From Atrina japonica (taxonomy: Eukaryota > Mollusca > Bivalvia > Pterioida > Pinnidae), in the NCBI GenBank assembly GCA_030159075.1, contig BROG01000644.1:124001-188000 (forward strand): DNA of 64,000 nt, given 5' to 3'. A program made the position numbers and the translations under genes. The notes under the pieces were generated by a model that saw nothing but the letters and a program-made list of their open reading frames with translations, was not told the origin of the DNA and did not search any database. Of the stretch, positions 23,506-48,281 are shown piece by piece (the stretch's first letter is position 1; each line of letters begins with the position of its first letter).

Positions 23506-25595
23506 TACTGGTAAAAAAGTGTGTATCTTGTCACAAGTAAACAGTTTAGTCCATGTTGTGCTTTATGTAGTACATTGTCATCTTAATTAATGTTAATTAC
23601 TACACATGTAATGACATGTACTACACTTGTAACTTTTGGAAATTGCAAAAACATTAACCTCTCCTAGTAATTCTCAGGATTTCTTTTTTATACCTCTGCC
23701 AATTGGGATATACAAATGTACTAGATTGACCTTGTCCGAGTTTGAGTATGTTGGCCCAGAGCTACTACTGCATAATTGTTTAATTTCACGGGGATAAAAT
23801 TTCATGTTTTTTTTAAAGAACTATTACAACTATTAATTACCTGCAAGATAGATTACAAATTGTCTTTTTAAAACTCTATAAATGTAAAGTACATTGTATT
23901 ATATTCACGAGCATTTAATTTCCAGGAATTTTCTATAACTGCGAATATAGCAAAACTAAATCCTCTGCAAATAAATGCAACTATACAGTAACTTAGTATC
24001 AGTATCAGCTTTTATTTCATTATTTTGACAATATGTTAGGACAATTTCTTAATGAAATTGGGGAGATTGGTTTTTTTTTCTTATTAATAAAAAAAAAGAC
24101 ATTGAGTCAAATACCTACATTATACAATTACTGAAAATTTGAGCACCAGTATGTATTCAAATTATTGTTGAATGTTAGTGAACTTTTCTTCAAATAAGCA
24201 AAGATTGCCATCATTAATTATGGTGAAATAAATGTATGCAAAAATGTCCTGACTCCAGTTGCAGCATAAATTAGGTGTGTGCATATCAGAATCATAAAAA
24301 TGAGTTGAGCTTGTGTAATTACAGAATTTGATGGTGCTGGCCCAGGTAATATAATTTTTAAAAAGGGGATAAAAATCTAAATTATCTCAAATCTGTGACT
24401 TTGTTGAATTATGTTAGTAAGCATCACTAAATAAAATTAGCTGTTGACCTTTTTTTGGTATGCCTTTTAAGAAATAATCAGGGGAATGCTTCTGTTTTAT
24501 CATCCAAAATGCATTTGTGCATGATATGATATTTAGGCTTTCATTGATTTTTCATAAAATTACATGGTCTTAGTCATTTTGCATAATTTCGTTATGAATT
24601 GGTATATAGGGTACCTGTTTTGTCTGTGGGGTTAATCATTGTGTCTTACAGATACATCCTGCATTTGATGAAATCTATTGTAAATGTGTTAAATACTAAA
24701 TTCCTCAGAAAGCAGGGCTTACATTGCTCTATTTTAATGTTAAATTTTGTTCTTTATGGCAGGCCTTATGTACAAAGAATACGGGGTTATATCTACAGGT
24801 TGAAGTTTAGATAAATTTTTATTAAGAATATTATTGAAATTGAGTTTAATAACTTATATTAATTCAAAAAAACTTTTATGAAAATATAAAAATAATGTAA
24901 AGGAAATTATCTCAGGATCAACATATAGGTGTACAGGGGAAATTGAATATTTGAAATAGGAGTGATATAAGTGCCAGGTGTTTATCTTTAGTACCATTTC
25001 TGTATATAAACATAATCTGTTTGTGATATTGTTATGTTACATAGTGTTGTATATAAAGTATGAAGTTATTTTTATCAGTATTATATACACATAAATCTTG
25101 GTTTTCCTTCGTTTTCTGAGACTTTAAGGTATTATGTTAACTGGTACATGATTGGGATAGATTTATTTTTTAAACAACAAAGGCCTGATCATTTGGTGAC
25201 CTTTGATATATGTCTCTGCCTTTAACCTTGATCTCTCTTAATGCCTCACCAAGCTAAGTGTCAGTAGTACATGGAAATTTCATTTAAATATCACAGCAGG
25301 GTCCTCAAAAGTTTGTGTATGAGTGATCAATCTGTACACATCCAACAAGAAAGGGATTAGATTTCATGTTAAATCTCTTGTAAGTATTTGTATGTCATGA
25401 TACAGGTCAGTTTTATTATAGCAGCGCTTAGATATAGTATCAACAATTTAAGGTGCTTTAAATTCTCTTTAAAGGGATTAACCTGTATGTATAGTTCAAG
25501 ATTTCAATTGCAGTGACTTGATACATCCTAGTACAAATGATCTGTTCATGTAGGCAAAATTTCCTTTCCTTTTGATGCTTTAGGTGTCATTGAAC

Positions 25596-26090
25596 TCTGT
25601 GTTTAACACTCGGCATGCCACATATTTCTTCAGTGTCAATTATAATTTAGCATGTGCCAATACTTGATATTTTCACTAAAGCAAGCCTCTTCTTTAGACA
25701 ACACGCCTTATTAACTAAAACCATTCTGCGTTTAACATTCGGCATTTTTCTTTAATGTCAATTATAATTTACCATGTGCCAATACATGATATTCTAACTA
25801 AAGTGAACCTCTTCTTTAGAAAACACGCCTTATTAACTAAAACCATTCTGTGTTTAACATTCGGCATTTTTCTTTAATGTCAATTATAATTTACCATGTG
25901 CCAATACATGATATTCTAACTAAAGTGAACCTCTTCTTTAGACAACACGCCTTATTAACTAAAACCATTCTGTGTTTAACATTCGGCATTTTTCATCAGT
26001 GTTGATTATAATTTAGCATGTGCCAATACTTGATATTCTAACTAAAGCGAACCTCTTCTTTAGACAACACGCCTTATTAACTAAACCCAT
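25596..26090. repeat. ~122-bp tandem array, four copies
   Basis: Units begin tctgtgtttaacattcggca at 25596, 25725, 25847 and 25969, with a partial fifth at 26091. Periods are 129, 122, 122 and 122 bp. Each unit contains 'tcaattataattta.catg', 'ctcttctttagacaacacg' and 'ccttattaactaaaacc'. The first unit is the most diverged. Confidence 0.93.
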
Positions 26091-27359
26091 TCTGTTTTTA
26101 ATACTCAGCATAACAACAACCAAAAATGTCTGAAGAAAAGCTGTTCTTTATGATTAGACAGTGTTTCCTGTGTTGCCTCATTATCACATCTGTCTGTTGA
26201 AAACTTTGAATCTTTCAGTAGGTGGAAGGCCAATTAATATCTATTTATACAGTTTTATAACTTTTTCATTGATCACTATTCTTTATGTGAGATTTTTGTT
26301 ATTATTTTTTTGAGGGGGGGAGGAGGTTATCAATACTGTTTTTATATCAGTGATTCCACTCCCTTTTGAGTTCTTAAATAAATATGTTACATTATCTTGT
26401 AGAGTAAATCCTGTTCTGAAATTTATTTTCATTTAAACCAAAACCAAAAAGTGCTTTACAACAGAAAATGCTAGAATTTCTTTATAACATAATCTTAGAC
26501 TGAAATAGGGCTTTCAATGATGTATTCTACAATGGTTTTTTGCCAATGCAGTGATGATAATTAAACCTGTCATACCTACAGTGACAGGCCTTAGACTCTT
26601 GTATACAAAAATTGTGACTTTCACTTTCTATACTAAGCATGTGTTTTTCATAAGTCTCAGGAGCCAATGCATGAGCAAGACGGAATTGAACTTACATTTG
26701 TAGAGCTTCTCATTTACACAGTGAATTCTCAAACTGTCAAGCCACCAGTTCTGCCATTTTTTAAGACCACCTACTTTTAATCTATGAAATTTTGATTTTT
26801 GTATAGATGTGAGTATAAATCTTTGGACATATATATACTAGTAACCACTCAGAATGGCTATAAAAATCTTTATATACATGCTCAATATTGTATTCAACAT
26901 GTGTTCATGAATGTTCCTGAAAATATGAGAAAATGAAATAGGTCTTAGCAAAATAAAAGTGTTTTACAGTAGTATTTGACAGAAACAAAGTTGTCTTAAG
27001 GTGAAATGAGAGCAAGATTTTTTATATTATTTTATTTAAAATAATTGTAATGAATATTTAATATTTCTATATATTTTTACTTAATTTGTGTGGGTAGTGT
27101 ATTCCCCAACATTATGGACAGAAAGAAATATATATGTATGAGATCTGTTCGTTATCAACCAGGATAAGGATTATCTGTTGGAAAACAATTAAGATGTTTA
27201 ATTTACATTCAATAGTTACATCTGGCAATGTTAAACCTTGCTATGTAATAGCTGCCAACACACCACTATAATTATGTTTGAAGATGACAGCCTATGAGCC
27301 TCTTATAACTTTACATTATAACAACCCTATGGTATGATTTATTTTCACATTCTAATATA

Positions 27360-27535
27360 CAGTCAAACTTACCTATAAAGGTCACTCAAAAGCACTGGTA
27401 AAAGTAGCTGTTCTAGACAGATTGCCTTTCTTAACAGATTCATTCACTATAAAAAAAAAGTTTACATAGGTTATGTCTGAATGGCCTTTATAGGCAGGTG
27501 CCTTTTATACAGAGGTGACATTTAATGCAAGTTTG
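27360..27535. mobile_element. Diverged MITE-like repeat (cagtcaaacttacctataaa)
   Basis: Starts ta|cagtcaaacttacctataa and ends near gcaagtttga, a decayed inverted repeat. Related sequence ('ggcctttata..caggtgcc.tttatac') occurs at about 10230-10395 and 47550-47650. Confidence 0.6.
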
Positions 27536-27806
27536 ATTTTTTGTCTTTTGAATTAGTAAAAACTGTAAAATACAAATGAGTTCTAGCTAACTGGGATTAA
27601 TTCTAGAAAAAGCATACATCTGTGTATCAGCAAAATGAAATTGGGTGCATTTATATTTCTGATAGTTATTCTAGATTCTAGATCAAATGTATATTATAGA
27701 GATAGTACTGGGGAAAGTACACAGTGTAAAATGTTACAAAGGGGTAGATACATTTCTTACTTTTAGTACAGAAATAGTTTAAAGTGGTGTGTGTGTATAT
27801 AATTAT

Positions 27807-27890
27807 CTCATCAACCCCCTGAAAAAAACAATGGACTCTTCCAAATTCAATGATTAAGACCAGTCCAAATGTGTCATAGGGTTGAATGAG
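27807..27890. mobile_element. ~85-bp TTAA mini-MITE
   Basis: Opposite orientation to the copy at 57651. It starts ctcatcaacccc, contains 'ccagtccaaatgtgtc' and ends gggttgaatgag|ttaa. The left TTAA is degraded. Confidence 0.7.
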
Positions 27891-28904
27891 TTAATAAAAA
27901 TGTCTACAGTAGGTAAATGCAAAAAAGTTGTATAAAAAACCGTATATGATAGTCACGCCAAGTGTTGAATATAGACTGATACACAGGATAAACAGATTAA
28001 AAAGGAGAGATAAATATGATAAAAATATATGCAAATAAAAGTTTATATTGGCTTAGATGTATATTATAGATACATGTACTATAACAAGATAAAAAAAATT
28101 ACAATAAAAAATTATATAGGGGTATATTTATATGGTAAAATGTTATATAAACACTTTATTAGTGATATACATAACACATGTAGGAGTAAGTCTCCATGTA
28201 ATTCAGGAAACTTATTTTCTTTTTTTTGTCTATGATAATTTATTTCAACGGTTCATAGATTAAAAATACAATACAAATGATTTCACATTATATTTGGATT
28301 CTAATTTGGTGTCAAGTGTCTGATAATTTTAGTGGCACATTGATGTCACTGAAGTTATTTTTTAACATCAACTCTTTAACAAAGCCATACAAAAAACTTT
28401 CTTAATGGTCCACATAATGAATAGAAATAGATTAGGTAAATAACAATGGTTAGATGATTGACTTCACACAAGGTTATAAATCTTCTAAATTATGCAGGAT
28501 TTCATTATGAATATACATATTTTGTGATCGCGTTTTTAATTTTGAAGTCTAGTGTTTCAATATGTCTGCAACTGAGGAAATATTTAAGTTTATGATAATT
28601 TATTCTCATATTTGTGTTTATATACAGGTAAATTGTATATTGTGAATAAACAATTCAGTCAGGGTAATATTTGTGTTATATATTTTTTTTTACAACAGAC
28701 ATTGTTTGATACTTGTAACTCATTCAATTAATTGACAGACTTAAGTGAATCCTATAGCCATCCAGGTAAAAAGCAGTGGAGGATAATGGTCAGAAACTAA
28801 CCCATACAAGAAAGATTGGGGAAATATACGATTTAGGGATTTAATCTCAACCAAACTAGTGATGTGAGCAAAGTTCACCAAATATACCTAAGGAAATGCA
28901 TGTA

Positions 28905-29585
28905 GGTGTACTATGATTTTAATACAAGTTGAGGTCGAAGGTCAAGATCACATGGCGGTTATGATGATATGTGACACTGCTGCATGATGAGACATCTATG
29001 TACAAACAGTATACGCCTATATCAAAAAACAGAAAGTTACAACCTGGATAAAGAAATATTATAGTTTAAATCAATTTGACCTTGAGATCAGTTTTAAAGG
29101 TCAAACTGAGGTTAGGGTGGTAGGTGACTTCCTCATTGTTATAGTATATACCAGATGCATAAGCTTAAGTCAAAAGACAAGAATGGTACAACCCATACAA
29201 GGAAATACTATTTTAGTATAAGTTGACCTTGAGTCAAAGGTCATGGTAATATAGAAGCTATGATGGAATGTGACACACTACCTTGTGGTGATGCACCTAC
29301 ATACCAAAGGGTGTAACAAGGTGATGCACCTACATACCAAAGGGTGTAAGCCTAAGTCAAAGACAAAAAAGTCACAATCCAAACTAGGAAATATAGCCTA
29401 CATAATTTGACCTCACGGTCAAATTATGGTTATACACCTATATACAAAAGTGCATTTAAGCTTTGGTCAAGGGCAACACAGTAATGAACTGAACAAACTT
29501 TCCTGACCTCAGAGTCAAAAATCAAGGTCATGATATACCACGTAATGCCTCGTGGTGATACACCTATATACCAAGCAGTATAAGC
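28905..29585. repeat. Degenerate tandem array with 'gaggtcaaaggtcaaggtca' units
   Basis: Recurrent blocks in the same order: a 'gaccttga.gtcaaaggtcaag' segment, a 'tatgatg..atgtgacac' segment, 'gatgcacctacataccaa' and 'gtgtaagcctaagtcaaa'. At least four imperfect units of roughly 150-180 bp. An exact local duplication, ggtgatgcacctacatacca, occurs at about 29286 and 29321. Non-coding. Confidence 0.75.
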
Positions 29586-30349
29586 TTAAAAAAAAGCAAA
29601 AACGTTTTGGCCAAGACAAGCTTAGCTGAGAAGAAGTACGAAAACAATATGTCTTCCTTCTATGAAGGGGGGACATAACTTGTAAACCAGGACCCAGTTG
29701 TTCTTGGCATTAGATCGGTAGAGCTATTAGACCTACTACACATTATTATATAGGGCCTACATTGTAGCCTTCATGTATTTAAGTTAAATAAAAACATGCT
29801 CAATGAATACTAAAAACATAGAAGATCATGTGTAAGCATATCTGTTTGTATCGGAGAGAAAGCATAGGACACAGTTTTACAACGTGACTATTTTGGTCCG
29901 AGGTATGATTCTGTAGTCACTCAGGAGTTCTCCGTCAAACAGAAAATCACAAGTACATGTAGGCCCACATTATTCCGAGTAATTCTTTTTTATAAATAAT
30001 ATTATGGAAATGTTTTGAAACGTGTTATTTTAATCCAAATGTTCAATCCCATCCCAACTTAGGGCTCAGTCGGCGGTCCCCAAACCCTGTCTCGTCTGTT
30101 TTGGGGCCCTAGTTACGACCCTGTACACCGACTTAAAAACATGACAAATATATATATATTTTTTCAATAACTTTGTCTGGGTGTATATTATTTATATATG
30201 GAATTTTAAAAAATCGCTGTAGGTCTCCGTTTTGAAAAACCCTTGTCTCTCATTTTATTGGCAGAACATTTTAGATGCTGAACAAAATTATAGGCTACAA
30301 CAAGAATCACATATACCAAAGTGATGCCCAGGAAACAAATATTGTAATC

Positions 30350-30420
30350 TGGTGAACGTTGGACAAACGCGGTACGGACATCTGGAAATCTAGAGGTGGG
30401 ATCAGGTGCAAATTACATGG
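30350..30420. repeat. Dispersed repeat fragment (gtggacaaac... family)
   Basis: 'ggacaaacgcgg' and 'aaatctagaggtgggatcag' match the sequence at about 58316-58370 ('agacaaacgcagac', 'aaatttagaggagggatcag'). Two copies of one interspersed repeat. Confidence 0.6.
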
Positions 30421-30551
30421 TGATACAACCATAGAGAAAACAATAAGGGGGCAATTTGAATCAAAAAATTCATTTAATATAAAATAGAGGTACAAAATTA
30501 TGATAAAATGGACAAAGGTAAGTAAATGTATAGGCCTACTGTACTATGTAC

Positions 30552-30732
30552 GACGGTCCGATAGGCCGATGGTTTGATACTTTTGGTACATTTTTTACCT
30601 TTTGACCTTGACCTTTGACCTTTTTACAGTTCATTATAGAAAATACATAGGCGTAGATAAGAGCCATGAGATTTAACTGTCGGACTATCGGACCGTCGGA
30701 CTATCGGACCGTCGGACTATCGACATGTCACC
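30552..30732. mobile_element. Short element with 'gtcggactatcggacc' terminal units
   Basis: It carries several 'ggaccgtcggactatc' units at its right end (ending cgacatgtcacccc) and cggtccgatagg units at the left. It is bounded by an identical 17-bp direct repeat, cctactgtactatgtac, at 30535-30551 and 30733-30749. The interior (ttttgaccttgacctttgac, 'ttcattatagaaaatac') reappears inverted at about 32845-32920. Confidence 0.75.
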
Positions 30733-31587
30733 CCTACTGTACTATGTACTTTAGATAAGATGCACTTACAGATTCAATGAGAACGGGCAGACTCACATTT
30801 TCAAGATGAAAACATACTACCAGTAATTTTTCAGTTACCTATCATTTTAATTTGACATAATTTTTTTGGGGGGTTGGGGGTGTTATAATAAAATTCCCAA
30901 GGACGTGTAGTGTATTGTTTATCAGATATTTGTTCTTTCATGTGTTACATTAAAAATGTTAAAATTCGTCACCAATTTGCCTACTGTTGTATAGACTAAG
31001 GTACACATTGTTCCAAAGTATTCCTGACCATTGGCCAGTCTCTAAACTTGTAAACTTCACTCAGACCTTGTTTAGATGCGTTTAACACGTTTACAAAATG
31101 TCACACATGTAGCCAAAGTAAAAAATGTAGCGTCGCTTTTCTAATGTATATTTTATTATCATTTTATCTAAAACATGATGATTTTTGCACGCGAGTTTTC
31201 ACAATGTACACGTTGGTACAGTAACATGCAAACATATGCAAATTTTCATTTCTCTTATAAATGCACAATTCTTTCAAAATATTCATGGTAAGTCATTTCT
31301 CAATCAACTTTGTCAAAACTTTTACTTTGTAATCGAGCATAATGTCCAAAATATTTGTTCGATATTTTGCATTTTTAAAAGAAAATGAGTAGTTTATGCA
31401 TGTAACAATTCCCTATTTAAAAAGAAACATTAAAATGCTTGTATCCGGCAAAACTCAAAGTATTTTACAATGAAATAATTAATTGTAATAAAACAAACAA
31501 ACAACCTCCAGAGAATGAATCAAAACTATATTGAAAATGAATATAAAATGACTTTAGTTAAGTCATATTGTAGGCTATTAGTTTAAT

Positions 31588-31589
<2 letters not shown>

Positions 31590-31665
<76 letters not shown>

Positions 31666-31675
31666 TATATATATA
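31590..31675. repeat. (AT)n microsatellite with rare interruptions
   Basis: About 85 bp of alternating AT that runs into a short ACAC tract and then directly into the element at 31685. Confidence 0.9.
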
Positions 31676-31684
31676 TACACACAC

Positions 31685-32069
31685 GGTGACATGTCGATAG
31701 TCCGATGGTCCGATAGTTCCGATAGTCCGACAGTTAAATCTCATGGCTATCAAGAGGATTCACTTAAATATTTGACGCAGTGTCTGCTTTGTCAACGCAA
31801 TTTGTAATAACTTTTTAAAAGCCAGATTGGGTTCAAACCCATCTTTTCTCCATTAAATTGGTCAAATTGTGTCTTATCATATACATTTTCCCCTATTTTT
31901 AAAATAATTCTCTGATTTTGAAATTTTTATTACAAATTGTGTCGTTATTACAAATTGCGTGGTGACACTGCTTCTCCTCTGCAGCGAGTTCATCGAAACT
32001 TGACGGGAAGCAACTAGTTTTCTACCAAACCGTCAGACTATCGAACCGTCGGACTATCGGGATGTCCCC
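31685..32069. mobile_element. ~385-bp MITE with repetitive TIRs
   Basis: The left end ggtgacatgtcgatagtccg is followed by repeats of tccgatagt. The right end 'accgtcggactatcggga' then tgtcccc is its inverted counterpart. Internal sequence is non-coding. Related to the elements at 30552, 32845-33021 and 52773. Confidence 0.7.
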
Positions 32070-32844
32070 ATTTTTTCCGTGTTGCGGAACAGAAGGCAGC
32101 GTCAGTTGAATTCCCAAAAGGTTTAGGATTAACTTTGAGGTAACATTTCTTTAGGAGATCGTCTATTATTCATCTAATGATTTTTTTTTTTATCTGCGTC
32201 CAGACAAGAAATTAGGTCTAGTAGGCCTGAAGCATCAGTAAATCGCAACGGTTACCCTTTTCAAAAGAAGTTTGAATCAGCGAAAAAAGCTACTCAAATT
32301 CGGAGAAGAATTTCGTTCTAGTCCTCTAGACGTTTAATTTTGACCCTTTTAAAAATATTTATATAGATAAAGTGGGAAGTCAGATGAGGTATTCTTTAGC
32401 TTCCAGACACATAACCATTGTTTTCTCCGTAGCTCAGTTGCATCGTAAGATCAACTGATATATTAATCTTTTTGCAGAGCTTAGCTAGGAGTAAACATTT
32501 TGGTAGACTTTAATTTAGAAACTCTGGGAAGCCTTTTTTCTATAGATAAAATTTGTTTCGAAAAAGTGGGGTGGCCCCTTCCTCTCTGGTTCACACAAAC
32601 ACCTACACAAACCCACCCACCCCCCACACACATACACACACAGAGGCAGAGTGGATCCAGGAAATTCAATGTTAACAGAGGGAAAAATAATTTGTAGAAA
32701 TTATTTTGCCGAGCGTAGCGAGGCGCGAAAATTATGGTAGACCCTCATTCAATAGCTCTGTATTCCAGATGTAATGATATTATTAAAAAAAATTTGGTCA
32801 GAAAAAGTGGGGGCCGCCCCCTGCCCCCCCCCCCCGCTCCCTAC

Positions 32845-33021
32845 GCCTATGTATTTTCTATAATGAACTGAAAAAAGGTCAAAGGTCAAGGTCAAAAGGT
32901 AAAAAATGTACCAAAAGTATCAAACTATCGGACCGTCGGACTATCGAACCGTCGGACTATCGGACCGTCGGACTATCGAACCCGTCGGACTATCGAACCG
33001 TCGGACTATCGGGATGTCCCC
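32845..33021. mobile_element. Element end with six 'accgtcggactatcg' units
   Basis: From 32922 a roughly 15-16-bp unit (tcggactatcg(a/g)accg) is repeated about six times, ending gggatgtcccc at 33021. The flank 'gtattttctataatgaact' to 'ggtcaaaggtcaagg' is an inverted copy of 30590-30655. The left half lies within a nested 'gccgagcgtagcgaggcgcg' repeat and was not delimited. Confidence 0.7.
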
Positions 33022-33499
33022 ATACAGACACACACACATAGGCGTCGGAATATAAATTTTAAAAATCGGGACAGAATTTCGGTCTAGTCGCTGGTTTAGT
33101 AGAACATTCTTTTTGTAGGCAAATTATGTGTGTGTAAACCATATTATTTGAATTTTTTACGCTTTAATTACTGTCATTCTAATATTAGTCTACCCAGCAT
33201 TACCCCCCACACCCATTGAAAATCGTGGACATGGATCCACCAAATCGATCTATTCATTCCATGGCCGTGAGTCATAACCAAGTCAAGTTTGATTGGAAAT
33301 GCGTAATTTTAGGCATACCGCATTTTATCAAATCCTCTGAATAATAATAAGAAATGTAATGAGACCGTTATCAAACTGCTGGAAAACTGTAAAACAGTTC
33401 GAACGTGTTGTTTATATTTACTTTTTATTTATGTTCGACATTTTTAAATCATGTGACAAAACTAAGATTTATCCAATCAAAGGCTTAGAAATGGGTCAC

Positions 33500-33621
33500 A
33501 TGGTCAGCAACCACCATAGTTTACAACATGTCTGAAACCGAAGTCGTTCTGCTTGGTTTCCTTACGCGTTTGAACAAGAAGTGTCTCGTGTGACCTAAAG
33601 ATGGCAACGTATAGAACATAG
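33500..33621 (+). promoter_or_regulatory. AGBL5: Candidate AGBL5 5'UTR exon 1 (3' end at 33621)
   Basis: A comparatively GC-rich patch with a strong donor (gtaagc) 2.5 kb upstream of the first coding exon, whose acceptor is tcttgttcag at 36170-36179. The exon 5' end and promoter cannot be placed. Inferred from position and donor quality only. Confidence 0.4.
33528..33593 (+). other. Upstream ORF in probable AGBL5 5' exon
   Basis: A 21-codon ORF (MSETEVVLLGFLTRLNKKCL...) ending TGA. It lies in the candidate first exon that ends at 33621 with ATAG|gtaagc. A second 6-codon ORF (ATG at 33601) follows. Neither is in frame with AGBL5. Whether this exon is transcribed is not shown by the sequence. 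Confidence 0.35.
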
Positions 33622-34811
33622 GTAAGCGTAACATATCCATGCAATAAATATGCCACAGTTACAACGCCATGTTATGAAATATGTCACAAAATATTTGTAT
33701 TGTACGATCAGATGAAATATTTGACAGGAAATACAAAAAAAACAAAACGATAACATTCCTTTTGTTCTGAATTAAATAATTGGCACATGTCTAATGTCTT
33801 AACCTTATCGAAAAGACACGAACAAGCCACTCTGTATCCTTGTATAGTGACAACAATGCTTTTTATCGCCTAATTTTTGTGGCATTTGTTTTGACTTTCT
33901 AATGATCTTACTGTTTGGTTTTACTTTGATTTTACACAATCTGACACCTGTAGTTTGCCGGTTTAGAGAATGCTCTTGAAAGCTGTATCACAACAATAAG
34001 GACAACAAAATGCCAGTTCCCAATTTATTGTCTTCTTTTTTTTTATTTGCATCTGCAGTATTATACAAAAACACCTCATATATCCCTGATTAATATCTCC
34101 CTGATAAACTAATACCGAAGAAACAGTGTAAACAAATATTAGGACCAGTTTCAAATTGCCTTGATTCTTCTTCCAAATCATGAAATACTGCAAATGTTGA
34201 GTGTTACACTCTTGTGGTGATTAAGATGAAAAGCTCACAGGGCAATATATAGGGTATAGCTAAAAAGTTAAAATGAAGGCACCGAAAAAGAGTAATAAAG
34301 TTAAAAATCTTAAACAGTAACTGAGTAAGCAAAAAAATCAGATTAAATAATGATAACCGCATTGAAGCTTACTGTTTTGTCATAAGATCATACAGTGCTC
34401 CAGATAAGCTCACACTTGTGTATTTTATGCATAAAAAATAAAATGATACACAAGCAAATCAATATCCATTAATAAGTTACCCAACACAATTTAGATCAGT
34501 AGTTAAAAGTTAAAACGTATACACACTAGATCTGAAACTTACTGAAAGATTGGATATGCTTGTTCTAAATGGGACTAACACTCAAAGTATGGTTAAGCAC
34601 TCTATTGACAATGCATTTTGCTGACCCTCACCCAGATGTTAATATTCACATCTGCTTTATACAAATATTGGCAACCAAAACAAACTGTTTATCCTGAATA
34701 TAATTTATTCAAAGATTTTTAGGCACAGATGACATTGTGACTGCCATGATTAGGCTCAGTGGGTGGTTAAAAAGTCCATTAGTTTGTTTTTTCTCCTGTG
34801 GTTCATATGTA

Positions 34812-35790
34812 CAGTGCTATGACAAAAGTATTTGCGAATTTTACCTAACAGCAATGTTTTCACTGTGCTCTTCGCTCCGGGAATGGATTATAACTATAAT
34901 GCCACGTAATGTTGACCATTCAAATTTCTACAGAGTTGTTGTGGCATCAAAAGTGACATCATCGATAATTTTATAACATCTGTACTTTGGAATGTAATGT
35001 AAATAAACCAGTTATTTGCAGTGAATAGGAAATCAACAGAAATCTCAGATGACGTGAAAAAAAATAATTGAGATGACATTAGATGGACAAAAACATCATT
35101 TATTGAGAATGTATTATGAATACCTGAGTCAATCAATAGATCTGTTTGGATAAAAATATCTGTCAACTGGTGAATCAAAACTTTGAAAAGAAACGGATGC
35201 CTGTGGAAGCTGTCAAATTGGGATTAAAACGGGATTAATCGTCACAGAAATTTTTGGAGGGGAGAATTTTAAAAGGCACTCTCAGCATGGTGAATAGAAA
35301 TATTAATGTAGATAAATACATTTCCAGTTTAGAAGATCAACTTTGGCATGTTATTGTTTAACATTTCCTTTTAAAATAAAACCTATTGTTTTCAAGATGG
35401 CAGCACCCCAGTCCATAGGCATAGAGCTCGTATTACTCAGTAATACAAACAACAAAATAATATTCCCACAAATGTTTAGCCAGCTCAATCACCAGACATT
35501 AATATAATTGAGAATTTGTGGCTTAAAATAAAAAAAACTTTGCAAAATCAAGCTCCAAATATCAAGATTCATGAGGAATCATTTGACACAATTTATGCAT
35601 CTATAATTGCTGTAGCTTTAGGTTAACAAGTTATGTGTGTCTGTAAATCTAGATTTTATTGGCCATGATTTAAAGTGTGGACATGCCTACAGTTAAAAAT
35701 GTATTAAATAAATAAGTTATGCTCAGCCAAATTGTCATAAGAATATTGACAATAATATAGATATTTAGTTTCAATTGAATTTTTGTGTCA
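34812..35790 (+). mobile_element. Decayed Tc1/mariner element, plus strand
   Basis: The left end ta|cagtgctatgacaaaagta looks like a classic Tc1-type terminal repeat with a TA flank. Downstream, frame-broken patches read as transposase: INVDKYISSLEDQLW (about 35305), FQDGSTPVHRHRA (about 35390, second catalytic Asp) and PAQSPDINIIENLWLKIK (about 35478, with the terminal acidic residue). Stops and frameshifts show it is dead. The right terminus is not resolved. It lies in the putative 5'UTR intron of AGBL5. Confidence 0.8.
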
Positions 35791-36201
35791 AAAGTTTATT
35801 TAACAAAATACAGAACTGCATTTAAACGGAAATAATGTTTTGCCAACAAAATGGAAGATACTCCCTTGACAGAAATTTTTTGAGTAAAATACCCTATGCA
35901 TTTTGAAAGTGGTTGGTATTGTACCAAAGTGCTCTGTAAGTTATCCAGAGCACTGAATATATTAATAGAATATATTGTAACAGACTGTGATTCAAACCCA
36001 GACCTCACACAATCCATACTGATGCTCTGCCTACAAAGATACCTGGTACAATACAGCCAGTCCACTTTATGATGTTCCTAGAAAAGAAAATCAATTATCA
36101 ATGAAATATTTCAAAAGACACACTTTTGACATTTGTTCTAGACCTGTAATTTATCATGTTTTATTTTCTTCTTGTTCAGTAAATGAAGAAGAATTTGGAA
36201 G

Positions 36202-48242
<12,041 letters not shown>

Positions 48243-48275
48243 CATAAATCTAGCTTCATTGTTATGTTGTTGTCT

Positions 48276-48281
48276 AATAAA
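48276..48281 (+). promoter_or_regulatory. Possible polyadenylation signal for AGBL5 long exon 13
   Basis: AATAAA 33 nt after the stop at 48242, consistent with a short 3'UTR for the isoform that ends here. Sequence-only support. Confidence 0.35.

Larger units (their letters stand above)
17495..33500. other. Intergenic region / 3' flank without supportable genes
   Basis: Sixteen kilobases with only short, low-complexity open frames. No splice-joined conserved protein could be built on either strand. It is filled with MITEs, SINE-like pieces, simple repeats and tandem arrays, listed separately. Confidence 0.6.

Noticed and set aside
29640..29750. Possible tRNA-like segment ('gatcggtagagctattagac').
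   Set aside because: No matching B box at the right distance and no acceptor-stem complementarity seen.
32481..32697. Overlapping ORFs on both strands near the CA-rich tract.
   Set aside because: Generated by simple repeats and by the 'gccgagcgtagcgagg' interspersed repeat; no family match.
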